In this document: positions 34,801 to 47,522 of the stretch, in pieces
Position numbering within the stretch: the stretch's first letter is position 1
Layout: each line of letters starts with the position of its first letter
Assembly: GCA_021904315.1 (NCBI GenBank)
Contig: CM038914.1
Coordinates: 23,485,065-23,549,064 of the forward strand
DNA length: 64,000 nucleotides
Source of the DNA: Sphagnum magellanicum
Taxonomy: Eukaryota; Streptophyta; Sphagnopsida; Sphagnales; Sphagnaceae
Reading direction: 5' to 3'
Program-made: the position numbers and the translations under genes
Notes under the pieces: generated by a model
The model's input: only the letters and a program-made list of their open reading frames with translations
What the model was told of the DNA's origin: nothing
Database searches by the model: none

Positions 34801-34979
34801 ATATCTATGGTACTTGATCAGTGTCGGTAGCACTAAGCAATGTGGGCATTAGTTCAATGACTCTTCGGTGACTAAGGCAGTGCATTGGTCGCTCAATATC
34901 CAAAATGTGTACGGTGGCTGGGAGTGGTCTTCTGATAGCTACAAGCTAGATAGACTATAAGGGTTACAAACCTGAATCT

Positions 34980-35249
34980 TCAACCTCAAACCAAACAGCT
35001 TGGGCATTGCTTGCCTTAATGTCAGCAGATGAGGTCAAGCATAAGGCAGTGGAAAATGGGATCACATTTTTGCAAAACATTCACGGTGAAGAAGGTTGTT
35101 GGCTTGGTGAGTGTTTCAGTGGTGGTGATTTTCCACAGGTACTTTACTTCCAACACCATGGCTACCTAACGTTTTTCCCCTTATGGGGCCTCACCCATTA
35201 TCACAATATCCTGCAAAATAGTTCACACGCAATTGTAGTTGAGATTTGA
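34980..35249 (+). pseudogene. Squalene-hopene cyclase-like fragment, C-terminal part, inverted
   Basis: The plus strand reads NQTAWALLALMSADEVKHKA, then a segment with GEEGCWLGECFSGGDFPQVL and a HHGYLTFFPLWGLTHYHN ending. This matches the cyclase C-terminus (QTAWAL, DGSW, GTGFPRVFYLRYHGY, FPLWALARY). It is head-to-head with the middle fragment at 34320..34800, so an inversion has split the gene copy. The DGSW of the QW repeat reads EGCW and FYLRYHGY reads LYFQHHGY, so key residues have drifted. Unit A has lost this piece. Confidence 0.82.
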
Positions 35250-36200
35250 ACTACAAATTTTGTATGGACATGTGTCCTAATGATGGTCACTTGAAATTGC
35301 ACAAAAGCAAGATTTCCCAGTGATCATAGTAAAATGACCTGAAAAAATAGTTGGAGAAAAACATATTTATGCCAAGTTAAGTCTTAGGTTGTGATCAGTT
35401 TTCAAATTCTGTGCCATGTTTATCAAGACAATGTACGAAGGATTGCAATATCCATATATTTGGGTAACAGACTTGTTTAGCTGATTGTCTTACTAAAGGT
35501 TGAGGCATAACATTCAATAACTATGAAATCAAGCTGATTACTTTGCTAATTGATTTTTCCAATGACCGCAAAGTAGCATAATATTCTTTCCAAGCTCATA
35601 ATATTGGAAATCATGACCTTGGCATAGTGAAGTCCAAATCCTGTACCCAGTGCACACCTTCTTATGAAGGGCCATTGACCATGATTTTCTCCACCAGTTA
35701 TATGAAAGCATCAATGTTAAGTAGAAAATCTTGCTGTATGTACCATTTAAATTAAATATCAGCTTCATGATAAGGACATAGATGCACAAGAAACTTGAAG
35801 CAAGTTCAAAGCCCAAACATCATCTTATGTGAACTAAGTCTCCTCATCCTTGTCCTCTTATTGCCACCTCTATATACTGGCTCATTGTGTTCTTGTCCTC
35901 ATTGGTTTATTAAATTTTTGTGATGTCTGATTTAGGGCTTTCATGACAGTGTCAAAATATTGTGGTTTTGTGGTTTCCATGGATAACTTTGTTTTTCTTT
36001 CTATGTTCTTTGCCTTTAGTCGAAGATGATCAATTTCCATGATGACATACGAGATATGAGCAGAGCTGATCTTATTGGTGTCCTGAAAAGATAACATTCG
36101 ATGTCGTCCCGAGTGACATGATCTCAAAGCCAAGAATCACACGGTCTGAATGTTACTGACATTCAAAATCCTGCTCATTTGGGGAGTGTTGCAAAGTTAA
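35250..36200. other. Sequence unique to unit B
   Basis: Part of the 2.16 kb missing from A. A weak LINE RNase H-like text (CLADCLTKG) occurs on the plus strand near 35475..35505, too short to call. The minus ORF 35882..36133 is not recognised. Confidence 0.4.
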
Positions 36201-36214
36201 TGAAGGAATTTACA

Positions 36215-36610
36215 AACGTTGGGCTCCTACCTGGTCTGGTGGATTCGAATCACCAGTTCTGGTTCCAGTTAGTAAACACTGAACCAGAACTGGGTCTAAT
36301 TGTCAGAACTAGCTGATTCTGGAATCAGAACTGGGCTATTTTAAAAACAGGACTTGGAACTGGGTTCCTGGTTCTATTTATGTGTGGAACCAGAACCAAT
36401 ACCAGAATTTGTTTCCAAAAGAATTATAGAACCAAGAGCAAACTGGAGCTTAAGTAGCAGTTAATTGCTCAATCTGATGTGAATTACTTCGAACTGGATC
36501 TGATCTTCACAACTGGAACTGGAAAAAAAATTAATGAAGAACCAGACCCGGATGGCTGGTTCCATTTATGTGTGGAACTGGAAGCATTCTAATATAGTTT
36601 TTAGAACCAG
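36215..36610. repeat. Degenerate GAACCAGAACTGG repeat cluster
   Basis: About a dozen variants of GGAACCAGAACTGG and its complement CCAGTTCTGGTTCC are scattered over ~400 bp, close to palindromic in places. It ends at the deletion junction shared with unit A (TTTTTAGAACYAGAGG). Confidence 0.7.
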
Positions 36611-39600
36611 AGGTTCTTCATAAAAGTAAAGAAACACTAAACACTGGAATTTACTTCCACTTGCATATTATGAGTTATGAGCATAGTATGTCTTTCAGAC
36701 AACTGGAGCACAACTGCATACTGCTTAGTCTCCCACAAGTCATGACATTCTCGCCAAACACAGAATTTCTATTTTCACACAATCTGCTCTGTTGGTTGAT
36801 GAAAGTCAGGCACTTGCTACTACATTTGCATCATGGAAAAGAGGGAGTTGGAGTGACAACAATGGTATTAACTTATGTATAATCTCTAAGACAAAATTTG
36901 TGCACACTCCACAACTCTTCATCAATGTGCACAGCTGCCTGTATTCCTGATGACAACTGCTCATATTCCTGAAATACACCCATAAGCCACTAAAAATTTC
37001 TCATCTTTTGCATGAGATTCTGGTGTTGCTACATCCTACTTCACCATGTTTGTTGGAGGGTTTTTTGGGGTATAGCTGGCAACATTCAGCAAGTGGGATG
37101 CGTTGTGAGTCTTTTCCAGATTTCCAGAACCCTTTACACATATTGGTATGGGTGCAATATCTGGCAGCTCCATGATTATTTCCTCTTTCACGGCTCCTGT
37201 TTGAAGTACATGAGAGACATCCTATTATATTTGCAATCTCACCATTTGCTTCCTTCTTAACATACACCAACCAAGAGAAAGGATATAATTTGGAATTTGG
37301 CAACAAAGGACTCAATCCACACAAGAATTTCCTTGAATGGATTCCATTTCTCTGCATTACTCAGCAGTCGTCTCTTCACTGTGCACATGATGGAAGGACA
37401 TCATTCACTTGGGAATCACCCTAGCTTACTCTAGTTCAATGCTACAGTAGTTTGCATAAAGGTAGAAAAAACTCCAGGATTCTGCAATTAGGGGAAGATT
37501 TGAGAGGGAAACCAATCAGCAACACTGAGAAGATGGAATGAAGAGAACTTAAGCCAACACTTTAAAAGTTGGCTGAAGTTTTTGAGCCATAGGAAATGAG
37601 CAATTATGATAGCTATCTGGATATTGAGATTATCTGGAGTGAGATCATGCAAATAGGTGAATTTTGGGGGGCACCATGAAAGTGCAAGGGACTGAATTGT
37701 GAAAGATGCTCAGAGTAATAATGTTTTGATTAGGTCCAGAGGAGAGACAACCCCTAGTTATTCTTTTATTGCTTCCTGTCAAAAGTATATGACACTCGAG
37801 ATAACCACATGTACTCCCTAAAACCGAGACTGCTTTGGGATGTGATCAAAAGAAAGGATAGAGCATTCTTCATAATATTTCTGCTGAAATGCACAATTAG
37901 CATGTCATAACTTTAGTTTGTAGGAGGGAGGAGGTTTGTAACAGTTTAAAAGTCTTTCCCTCACTGAAAAGGTTATCCCATGACCTAAGTCCCATTCAAA
38001 CAAGGTATACTAAGAACTACATCTGCACCTGCAATCACAATAGATCCAGAAAAAAACTAGACCTGTCTCAGTTAGAGATTTGCATGTTGGAAGGAAACTT
38101 GAGGTTGGTTAAACCTAAAACTGAAATGTTTCCATAGTTATTTAGGACCTGCATAAATGTAACACTAGGTATGCAGAATGGAAAACTTGATTAAAGCCTT
38201 GAAACACCAATAATCTAATAACTCTCACAATTAAAGGTACTTTAGCAAGGAGACAAAACTTTCCCTTCAAGTTAAAGATGAAGTCCAAATGATGATTAAA
38301 GAACAAGGGAGGAAAAATGCAGAAAATACACAAAAGGAACTTGTAGTTTGAATTAACTAATATGAACAGCAGTGATAGTCCCTCATTTACTCAGTGACCA
38401 TCAATAGTGACATGTATGAAAGTGACATTTCCTTCACAATCCAGTTCATCAGCTCTGGATAATTTCCGTGCAATGGGTACAAGCCAATGTAACCACTTGC
38501 CTCAGTGCTGAGTTTCTGTTGCAAGTCCAGAAGCAAGAGAAAGACTCAGCCATGATTATTCACTTTGGCAACCTACACTAAAGAAGGAAATAGATGACTT
38601 CATTGTTTTTGGTTCATGTTATTCAAAATGCCACTCTTTGTTCTTGGTATCCGTGGCTTAAGAACAGACAAGGGACAAACCTTCATCAAACATATGATCA
38701 ATTGTTATTATGTTAATTGGAACTTTCATATTAGCTTTTAGATCTGCCAGATCAATCTTAAGGCATACAGTTGAAAAATCAAACAACAGAAACAAGAACC
38801 AATAAGTTTTATTACAATCCAATCCCAAATTCTCATATCCAACATTTCACACGTATCAAAACTCATTCAAGCAGCAAGCTTCAGACTCAGGCAATCTTCT
38901 CACCAAAAGAAAGTGGCAGAAGGAAATAATGCTCCCTTACCACTTTGGGAGTACTAGATTACCTAACTTGTTGACATGCCAAGAAAATAAAGCGAAATAC
39001 TATTGCAACAATGCCACACATCATATGCGCTTGAATATTTCTGCATGAACAGTCTGACACAAATTCAGCTACTTCTAGCCTAATTAGTGATTCTCAAATC
39101 TAAGAATCTGGTGAATGGCTGTTTGGATCAACACACTCTGGAACTCATTTACGAGCAATTTTTCTTCTTCATGGCCCTCATACTCATGAACATTCACAAG
39201 ACTCTCTGACCTTCCTTCTAACATGCATACTGGCCAATGAAACCATCACAATTATGTGAACCACACTCTGAGTAACTGGAACTTTGTTCACAAAGGGCAA
39301 CATGGAGAGAGATTAAATGCTTGCAGGATGTTTCTGCCTTGCATCCAAACTCAACAAAAAAAGTACATTTTCTTTTGGCCTTCTTCTACAAGATAGTTCC
39401 AAACTCCCCACTCATACAATTACTCACTATGCTGCCAAATAGCACAAACAGAATGCTTTTCAAATCACATGATGCCATTCTTCTGTTCAACGAAAACACA
39501 TAAAATATAGTTGTCTTAGACCCTTGAATGAATGTATCATTACCACATCAATAACCCCTAAAATCTGACACCATGAATTCTTCCAGATGGAACTTCACCA

Positions 39601-41129
39601 AACAGACTCAACAAACAGACAGACACAGAAATTCCTCACCATGCTCACAATCCCCTAAGAGATTTCATCACTTCCACAACCATCCCTAATCCCACTTCTC
39701 CTACTAAATGAATGGGTGAACATTGCATATGAAATTCCAAGTTCCCAGCATAGCAGAAATAATGAAAAACCTAAAAATTCAACTTAACAGTGGCATCCAC
39801 ATCTACGAATCAAGCATTCATCTTAGTGCAGTTCATTATTCACAAATCAACCTCACTACACACTTAAGCATACCAAACCAAAAGCATGAATCATGAACTT
39901 AGCTTTTTCCATTGTGCCTCACCACCTACATTCCTCCCACTTATCTCCTCCCTTGGCCACACAAGCATCCTTCCTACCATCACTCTAATGCATCTCCCAT
40001 CAAGAATGCAATAAAAAAGCCCAGCTTGGCGACACCATTCAACATTTCTGCCTTCAGTAGCACACTGCACATCCACACAAAACCCACACACAGTTATTAT
40101 TCTAAGCACAATGCATTAACTCTTCACAATGCCACCTTCAACAAACTACAAAAGGTGAAAGCATTTTAGCCATTCCAATTGATGATGATAACTTTTCATA
40201 AAGGAGTTGATGTTGATGTCCTTCTCTTTTCACACTGGCCCAGAAAAATCCAGGTCACATTTCCAAATCACACTCTCATGTAGTTAACCAAGGTATGTGT
40301 TTCTGTCACAAGACCCGCATTAACAGGATGACCCATCCATGATGGTGGGTAGCTCAAAGGAACACTAAAGGGAAGGAGATCACCAAAAAAACAAAACAAA
40401 TAGAATGAAAAACAAAAATAAATCCCAAAATTCAAACAAAGAAAAAAGAGGAGAAACAACATTGAGAGTTTTAAGCACAAAGTGGGCTTTGAAAAACCTG
40501 CTTTGATGGGATTGAGATTTCTTGTTAATGAAACCTCTGGTTTGCTCTAATATGAACTCTGAAAAGTAGCATTTTCTCCTCCAAACTTTGATTAAGCTCA
40601 CCATTTGAGCTCCCAAGAACACTAGTGTTTACATTCTAGAAAGAAAAATTATTGCTTTATCTTGCCCCAAAAAAAATTCTTTACATGTTTTCTTTTCACA
40701 AAGACATCCAGCCATAGTGAAAATCTCCATTCACACAGAGATTGTTCTCTTTGACAGTGGAAGTCCAAACAGAATATCAAATTTGGCAGAGTAATTAGTA
40801 CCTCAGGTAGGTACCATTCCGCATTCTAGTCCTTTGCAACAGTGGCTTGAAATTGCAGAATCTCATCACCTAGCAGGTATGATATTCATATTGAATGTCG
40901 TTTTGAGATACATCTTGAACTCCAACCTTCTGTCCAAGGAATTATACATGTAATGTCACCTAAAGGGCAGCTGATCCAATTACCGTTCCAACTCAAAGTC
41001 TCTGATTGCTGAACCACCCTCCTGCTAATTGAATTCAAGCCTAAGTAAACACCTCCCTCTATGAACAACCAATTTAGAGTTCTATTCAAAGATTGCTTGA
41101 CATCCTTAAAGACATGTGCACCTATTAGT
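36611..41129. other. Duplicated non-coding tract downstream of ROCO B
   Basis: Collinear with 2290..3350 and 9085..12544. No gene recognised; small ORFs repeat those of unit A with frame-breaking differences. The Copia element and its right flank are missing at about 37665. Confidence 0.6.
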
Positions 41130-44100
41130 TTACAGCCCCGTTCCTCCACATGGAAGTCTTGCAAGTTGGCCAGTTTGTTCACCCTTCTTCAAATGTTCTT
41201 CACAAATCCATCCCACTTCTGCTCGCTCATCCTTGTATATCACCCTCTGCAAGCCAAATTTTTTGAGAATAGATTTATCTTTCAAGAAGTCCACCAGCCA
41301 TTGTTCTGCAGACTCTTTCTGTGCAGTTCTCACAGCTGAAGCTGCATCCTTCACAAGTTGCTCAGGTGTAACAGTGTCCCAGTCTATTGGCAAATGTGAT
41401 CCCACAGAGTCACTTACAGCTTTTGCATATGCTTTGCTAGGGTTAGGCACCAGGTCGCCTATCCCCATAGTGATGTGTGCTCCCACTTTAATAGCCAGGA
41501 GGACCCACTTCAGCCCTTCCACCACCAATCCATGGATCTCCTCCCATTCCTTCTCTTGAAGAATCACCTCACATCCATGCTTCCCCTCCACTTTGTGCAC
41601 ATGTGTCTTGTATTCACATAGAAGATGCAGTCGGAGAGCCTTCATTCCAGGCACAAACTTTGTTACCAACCTCTGCTTCATACTAGCATTTTTAGTAAAC
41701 AACACAATGCATGGCACTTGACGTTGTGAGGACTTCAAGAAAAAGTCAATGATGCCTTTAGTCATTGGACACAACCTTTCTTCCAGACGCCTAATTTGTA
41801 TCCTCAAATCCTCAAACCTCTGCAAATATATGTCTGGGTGTGAAGATGTTGGGTCTTGTGGTGAGGGATATTGCACATTGCTTCGGTTGTCTCCTGAGCT
41901 GGGCACACGGACTTTAGAACTTTCACCATAAAACATGGGTTTGGGGAAGGTTGAATCCTGTGCTTCCAGGATTGATGGTGTCAATCCACCTATGGGATTC
42001 ATTGTCTGGTCATAACCCTTGGAATGTTGTAGCTGACGAAGTCGTCTTTCCACATCCTCTTTTTCCTTGCTTCCCAAGAGGTCCATGGCTGCTTCACAAC
42101 TTGAATCAAGAATGACACGATCTCCTTCTTTCAATCGACTCCAAGTATGCTGGTAGGATCTCATTCTGGACCCAGAAGCCTCAATTGCACGCTTCAAATC
42201 TTCCACAAGGACTGCTTGATTTTGCCTTTGCATGAAAGACATTTGTTGCCTTACACACTCTGGTCGCACAATCCCCTCCACAAGTAAGACACCTTGGCAG
42301 CCACCTGAACTGACACAAAGTTCTTGAACATGTGTCATGACATGCTCGTGAACAATCTCCAGAGCATCGTTAAAGCTCATGGAGTTTGAGCGGACCAACA
42401 CATCAATATGAGTACCCACATTCCCATGATATTCCAAAACAATCTCCACCCCATTAAACACAATGAGGATGAGGTCCTTCTCAAGGAAGTAATCAGCAGT
42501 CATGTGATTACTAGGTGCTAGAAACTTGTTGTGCAAAGAGACCTGTATGCACAACCATGACGACATGTCAACGAACAATACTTTTCACAAATCTTTTGAT
42601 TCACTTCTATCCTTGTTCCACCTAAAAATTTCAGAAAATGCAAAGTTCCCAAAACATTATATCATCATGGTGGATGCATGGCTGTGGGCATAATTATTAA
42701 CAAGAACTTTTTTCCCTCAATATTATCAATGAAGTGACTTGGGAAAGATGCAAGGTGGTAGTCAAACCTGTAACCGACAAAATAAACCAGGAGGTATGAA
42801 TGTGCACTCCTGATCATCACACTGAAGCCTCCGTCCAAAGTGTACAACTTTTGTAATGTTGCAATGGTTGCTTGTTGGCCAATGCCACTTACATCCAGAC
42901 TCTCTGGCTAGAGTCATGGGAATGAACAGACCATCATCAAGGGATCCAGCTGTTCTCTCAAAACAGAACTCCAACCTCAACATGAGTTTCACCAAAGTCT
43001 CAGCTTTCACACTCTGCATACTTCCTCCATGACGACCAAGGTCACGAGAGGTCTTCAAAGAGTCATTCAGAATGGCTTCGAGGTATTCCCTTGTTATAAA
43101 ACCATCTGCAGGAGATCCCATGGAGCTGTGATCTTTGAATTTTTCATGACTCAGCCGGATTAGGTGGCCCATGACCCTGTGACAAAACCAATGCAAATCC
43201 ACCACAATGAAATCAAAATCATTGAAGAAGATGATATCTCCAGCATCATGCAGACATTCTGCAACAGCTTTGCGCCTCTCCTTCACAAGCAGATATTCTG
43301 GACCAAAACCTTCAAGATATGTAATCAAGTCTGGCACCTGTGCATCCTGGCAAAGGTCTGAGAATGTCTGCCAACTGATCAATGGACACTCAGGATGTTG
43401 CAATCTCCAATTTGCAAGGACAAGCCTCATCACACTACACACCTCATAGACACGTGGTAACTTCTCAAGTATGGCCTGGGTGTTGTCTTGGATAAGACAA
43501 GCTATGGAGTTAGAAGAATGAGAGGATGTTGCATTGACAGCCATGGGCTCGGGTGATAGATCTAATGCACCACAAAAATTCCTCTGCAATTGTGTGACAA
43601 TCCCCTTCGCCCAAGCAGCAAGCCCAGCAACTTTGTCAGCATGAGTCAAGACCACATGGACTTTCGGTTTGAAGGAGACTGACTTCCGGGTATTGGAAGC
43701 AATGAATCGAAGCCAATACTCCAACTCCTGAGAGATGACTTCAGGTTGTTTCTTTGCATCCATGTCCACACTGGTGAATGGGCTGCAGACAATGAGAAAC
43801 GAGGATGGGTTTCCTGTGTCGCTAAGATTGGGGAACATGAAGTCATGAAAGGCATGGTACTCTTCTTGACCCCCCATATCCCAGATGGACAACCTTATTC
43901 CTGCATTGTTTTTCAAGACACAGATCTCAATTCCACGTGTGCGCAGGGCAAGCTGAAGGCGTCCATGCCGTAATTTTTGAATGCTGTCATGAGATTTTAT
44001 CATAAGATCTTTGCATGGACTGAGATAGGTTTTGCGAAACTTGCTGCCAGGTTCACTACAGCGGATGAGAATCTTTCGCAATGTTGTCTTACCTGCAAGA

Positions 44101-45926
44101 ATCCATTACCAACAAAATGCCAATTAGCTACATAGCATGCACCATAAACTCCTCTGTGGCAAGTGATTTCAAGCAGGAGAAAAACATGAAAACTACAAGG
44201 CTGTCCACATTGACTTCTCCTTATTGAGCTGTTATGTCTGCTTGCCATCAAAGTTCAAGCTGTCATGTTATGCTAGAGCCAGACTGCCATTCCCTTGCTA
44301 CCATTCTCAAATCTATTACATGCATTTAAATGTTCAAACTGTCACAGGTTATCTGCAAATCTGGAGGATCTCAACAATTGGATTAAATCTAGAAATGCAG
44401 CCCAAGATGCAATTGCTGAAGAAGTTATGGAAGATTGTGCAGGTTAGGAAAGACTGCTTTTGGACAGGAAGAAAGGTTGGCCAACAGCCCTCCAAATTCT
44501 ATGCGAGACAGAGCATGTGAAGAATCACACCAATTCCATGGCACATACCAGCATATGGACCACCGCACAAGAACACTCTTGCAGCCTGTGCCTTGGCCAC
44601 TGGAAGCGTCCTCAAACATGATTGCATGTACTTCTCATTCTTTCGTAGTTGTTCCTTCACACCATACCAGATTGAAGAGTCTCCAAAATTGATATGTCTC
44701 AAAGTGAAATTCACTAAGAGGATATCCATAAGGGTAGGAATAACCCTCTGAGTAAGTATCCCTTGACATTCAGACAGGTCAAGGATTTCAAGGGATTTGT
44801 TCTCCTTCAAAGATTGTAATAGTGCACACAGCTTCTCTTCCCTCATCTCTTCCCTCAGTTCTAAGTAGTGAGGAGCTTTCACTGTGAGCTCTTTTAGTGT
44901 GGAATTTTTCTGGAATAGCTCAGGTAAGATTTCTCCAAATATTGCACGAGACCAACTTCCATTTGCTCTGACATGTGGAAGTACAAGAGTGAGCTTGCTA
45001 AGGTTGGCTTTTGCTTCCTGACCAGCTTCATCCGCAATCAATGGTCTGACCAATGCTTGGAGCAATGCACAGCTGCGACTACTGTCCAGCATGTCCCCAT
45101 AACGGTCCGAGGTTTCAACTGTAAGCTCTTCCAGGGTTGAGCTTTGGAACACCTCATGGAAAGCAAGATTGCATACTGCAGCAGGCATTGCACTCCCCGA
45201 AATTGTCACATGGAGCTTAGCAAGGTCCACGTGTGATTGCTGCTGAACATCTGCTTCCTGAACATCTAGATCCTTAGTCAGTGGTCGCACCAATTTAACC
45301 CAATCTTGATCAGAATTGTTGTCACTTTGAATCTGAATAGTTTGCAAAGCTTTGTTATGACATAGCAGAAAGGCAATTTCTTTTATTGCAACCTTCATCG
45401 CACTGGCAACTTCCATCATCCGTTTTTCCGCTGGATCTATTGTCAACAATTGACTCGGGGAGGAAACATTGGTGTCGAAAGCTTGAGAAAGAGCTAAAAC
45501 ATCCGGTGCTTTTCCTGACAGTTGAATCTCTAAGGTCGACATGGTCCTGTTGGTGCATAGAGCTCGACAAAGCTGGGTAAAACCCCCACTACAACTGAGA
45601 AAAAAACCTGGGAATACAGAATCCAGCTTATCCGAAGGCCAAAGGTACTGCAAACAGGTGGATCCGACATTCTGCCTGTCACCTATGGACCTCATCAGCA
45701 TCAGGTATTCTTCTTTACTGATGCTGATAGAACCTTTTGGCTGAGGACGTACATGAGCGTTAGACTTCTTCTCTATGGCTTCATAGGACATGTCAAAGTA
45801 CTCAACATTAGAAGAAGGACGAAATTTGACGTTCAGCTGACGTATGAGGGTATGGGGAGACCTAAGAACATAAAACTCAAGCGCATCTCTACCGGCAATG
45901 ATCCGTTTAGTGTCGGTATGGTCCAT
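41130..45926 (-). CDS. LRR-Roc-COR (ROCO) GTPase, TORNADO1-like, copy B
   Basis: The exons are 45926..44549, 44092..42768 and 42542..41130, with the same junctions and phases as copy A and no internal stop. The product has 1,371 residues. Exon 1 (459 codons) has the same N-terminal region but only one leucine-rich module instead of about four. Then come P-loop GGPYAGKT (about 454-461, split by intron 1), WDMGGQE, THADK, a COR-like region and the unrecognised C-terminal domain of 470 residues. It is clearly paralogous to copy A in the Roc, COR and C-terminal parts, with scattered substitutions, mostly in a linker near nt 41750..42060. The length is close to that of angiosperm TORNADO1. Open frames in both copies after ~5% non-coding divergence suggest selection. 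Confidence 0.82.
44093..44548 (-). other. Intron 1 of ROCO B
   Basis: GTATGT donor and TTGCAG acceptor, splitting the P-loop glycine codon as in copy A. Confidence 0.87.
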
Positions 45927-47310
45927 GATTTGGGTCTGGCGACTACTATCTACTAAGATTTTTGGGGTGTTTCTGAGCCAAACTCACAGTAGCCTTAACA
46001 TTGTATTGCGTGTATAGGCCCTATTAGAGGTGTCTTCACATTTGGTTTTTGCTGCCAGCTGAGGCAGACTGTCGCCATAAGGCTATTTATTAACAATCAT
46101 TTAGAAAAAACATTGATCTACACCACGGCAGCTCCCTTGCCATAACTAACCTGGATCGATTCAGTCTAGGCAGACCATGAGAGTACACTAGTGAGGTTAG
46201 GGTCGTTCAAGAACTCCACACCTTGACAATAAAATAATGACGGCCGCTGCAACTCGACATCACCCCAGAGCTCCTATTTCGATGTTGAACATTGCATCAT
46301 GGTACAACTAGCTTGGAGAAGACATACGATAGTGCTTGCAGGAGCTCTGCCCCAATTGCACATCTTACTTTCCACTTCATGTATGGTTCCTTGACGTTGT
46401 GGAGGGACCTACTCCTATTCCGAATTAAGATGCTGTGATCCCAAAAACTCTCCCCACGCATCCTGCTGCAATTACTGCCCACGCGCGTCTTTCACTCTGC
46501 CAACCCCCTGTCCGTTCATCTCGATGGCTACTGCGAAAAAACAGTCTTCGTCACTTCGAGCACATCCGGAATGAGAGCCTTGAGTCTCTCGAGATGGATA
46601 CAACCTTGAACTACCAGACCTTCCAGAATCCGGAGTTGTGTTCTGTAGGTCCTTTGCATGAGCTCCATCAAGCACGAAAGGAATCTGGATGTGGGCTTCG
46701 CCTTGGACTTTGTGGAGTCCAAAGAGAAAGTACCTTAGGCTCTAAAATAATACTGGGATTCCAAACGTGCGCATATTAGGATTAAAATAATGGTAAGACA
46801 CATGGAGGAAAGTTCACAAAGGAGGCAAAGTCTTACGCGGTTCCCAAGCAAGGGGTCCGCTTTGGGAATAGAGCTTCGGCAGGGCCGGGGGGAAGAGGTT
46901 CAGTTTACGAATTTCTTTGGCAGGTGTGGACTTAAGACTCCAAAGTCGAAGTACCTTAGGGTTTAAAATAATACTGCGATTCAAAAGGCGAGCACAATAC
47001 GATTAAAATAATAATTGGATCAGTGACGTATAGAGGTAAGACACATGGAACGAAGTTTACCGAGGAGACAAAGTCTTTGGCCTCGGGGGCAAGCGTTTCA
47101 CTTTGGGAATACTTTGGTGGCGCCCAAGGGAAATAGGATCATTTTAGGAATTTCTTTTTTGGGGGGTTGGCTCAGGGAGAGGTTATTTGTCACCTTGCGC
47201 ACAGAAGCTTAGGGTCAAACAAATTTGCGCAAAGCCGAAGACGGTTGAAATGTTCAACATTGTGATAAAGTATTGAAGATAATGTTTACTACTAGTTCCA
47301 AGTATACTCT
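45927..47310. other. 5' flank of ROCO B and end of unit B
   Basis: The first ~700 bp resemble 18495..19200. From 46740 to 47165 lie the two ~200-bp repeats also seen at 21297..21750, then a block matching 27930..28080. No insertion is present where A has its Helitron-like elements and MULE. Confidence 0.6.
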
Positions 47311-47522
47311 CACACCCAGATTTGCCTTAGTGCCCTTGCACCTTCGTGTCCAATCTCACTCGTTCATAAACACCTAAACTACCTTCACATGGCAAGACAC
47401 GCACTAATTGAGTTTCAACATTTAAACTTGTCTCATAACCTAGGATTAACCTCAACCCATAGACAGGTGGGATTCAACCCATCGTGGATAGAAATGGTAC
47501 AAAGCCTTGTCACCTAGGATTA

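Larger units (their letters stand above)
32100..47310. repeat. Segmental duplication, unit B
   Basis: This is the right copy of the direct duplication, collinear with unit A but shorter because it lacks three large insertions. The left edge is sharp: homology starts at the tandem repeats near 32100, just after the unrelated spacer. The right edge is near 47310, where the match to 28075 stops. It keeps about 2.16 kb (34439..36597) that A has lost, and lacks about 0.3 kb around the Copia insertion point of A. Confidence 0.9.

Noticed and set aside
35400-35510. LINE RNase H-like text (CLADCLTKG)
   Set aside because: Fewer than 15 convincing residues, with a stop just upstream; not enough to call an element.
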